Positions 6,499 through 6,584 of a stretch of 6,584 nt of DNA are shown here, piece by piece (position 1 is the first letter of the stretch; each line of letters begins with the position of its first letter). The notes below the pieces were generated by a model. That model did not search any database. It had not been told where the DNA came from and saw only the letters and a list, made by a program, of their open reading frames with translations. The stretch lies in the NCBI GenBank assembly GCA_903904805.1, contig CAIVDX010000438.1, positions 1 to 6,584 of the forward strand, written 5' to 3'. Origin of the DNA: an uncultured Rhodospirillales bacterium (GTDB taxonomy: Bacteria; Pseudomonadota; Alphaproteobacteria; Acetobacterales; Acetobacteraceae). The position numbers and the translations under genes are program-made.

Positions 6499-6584
6499 CA
6501 CGCCTTGGTCATGTCGGCGGCGCGGTGCACGGCGCGGCGCAGCCGCTCATAGGTGCCGCAGCGGCAGATATTGGTGAGGTTGGC
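6498..6584 (-). CDS. C-terminal end of [2Fe-2S] small subunit, isoquinoline 1-oxidoreductase alpha (IorA)-like, cut by window edge
   Basis: Only the last 28 codons and the TGA are present; the gene continues past the right edge. The peptide contains LTNICRCGTYERLRRAVHRAA. Its C-x-C pair (Cys7 and Cys9 of the visible part) matches the final two ligands of the second, helical-domain [2Fe-2S] cluster in the small subunits of the xanthine dehydrogenase family. In two-subunit IorAB enzymes this protein relays electrons from the Mo site to an external acceptor, often a cytochrome c. Small subunits are normally about 150 residues and usually lie directly before the large subunit, as here: 11 bp separate its stop from the next ATG. 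The family call is strong despite the short fragment because the motif and the neighbour agree. Confidence 0.9.
   Translation of the reverse strand, partial: ANLTNICRCGTYERLRRAVHRAADMTKA

Noticed and set aside
5152..6552. 466-codon plus-strand open frame opposite the molybdopterin subunit
   Set aside because: Its antisense strand encodes all the family landmarks of the Mo subunit; the plus-strand translation is compositionally typical of a shadow frame.

Overview
The window is GC-rich DNA from a Gram-negative bacterium, most likely an alphaproteobacterium. Acetobacteraceae or other Rhodospirillales is my best guess, from base composition, codon use and gene content; no rRNA or taxonomic marker is present. 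Every protein gene is of a recognisable family, and I see no phage, transposase, CRISPR array or tRNA.

Layout: positions 1-106 are a perfect 23-bp tandem repeat that runs off the left edge. After a leader of about 170 bp, a plus-strand gene (277-1929) encodes a 550-residue outer-membrane porin with an N-terminal coiled coil. It converges on the minus-strand block across a 45-bp gap holding a GC-rich hairpin, a probable shared terminator.

The minus-strand block, in transcription order from the right edge, starts with the last 28 codons of a [2Fe-2S] subunit (6498-6584). Next is a Tat-exported molybdopterin-binding subunit of the isoquinoline 1-oxidoreductase/aldehyde dehydrogenase type (4297-6486). 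A 114-bp spacer with a hexanucleotide repeat follows, then a periplasmic SsuA/THI5-like substrate-binding protein (3229-4182), and finally a BaiN/HI0933-like flavoprotein of the PP_4765 type (1975-3192).

The first two genes form a standard two-subunit periplasmic molybdenum hydroxylase: the large subunit oxidises a substrate at the Mo centre and the small subunit passes electrons out through its iron-sulfur clusters. The substrate cannot be read from the sequence. The binding protein has no permease or ATPase gene in view. It may capture the same or a related small molecule, but that is inference. The flavoprotein may simply be a co-transcribed neighbour.

I found no convincing new multi-gene system. 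The observations most worth a second look are the two short tandem repeats. One sits beside the left edge upstream of the porin. The other lies between the hydroxylase and binding-protein genes, which share one reading frame separated by a single amber codon.
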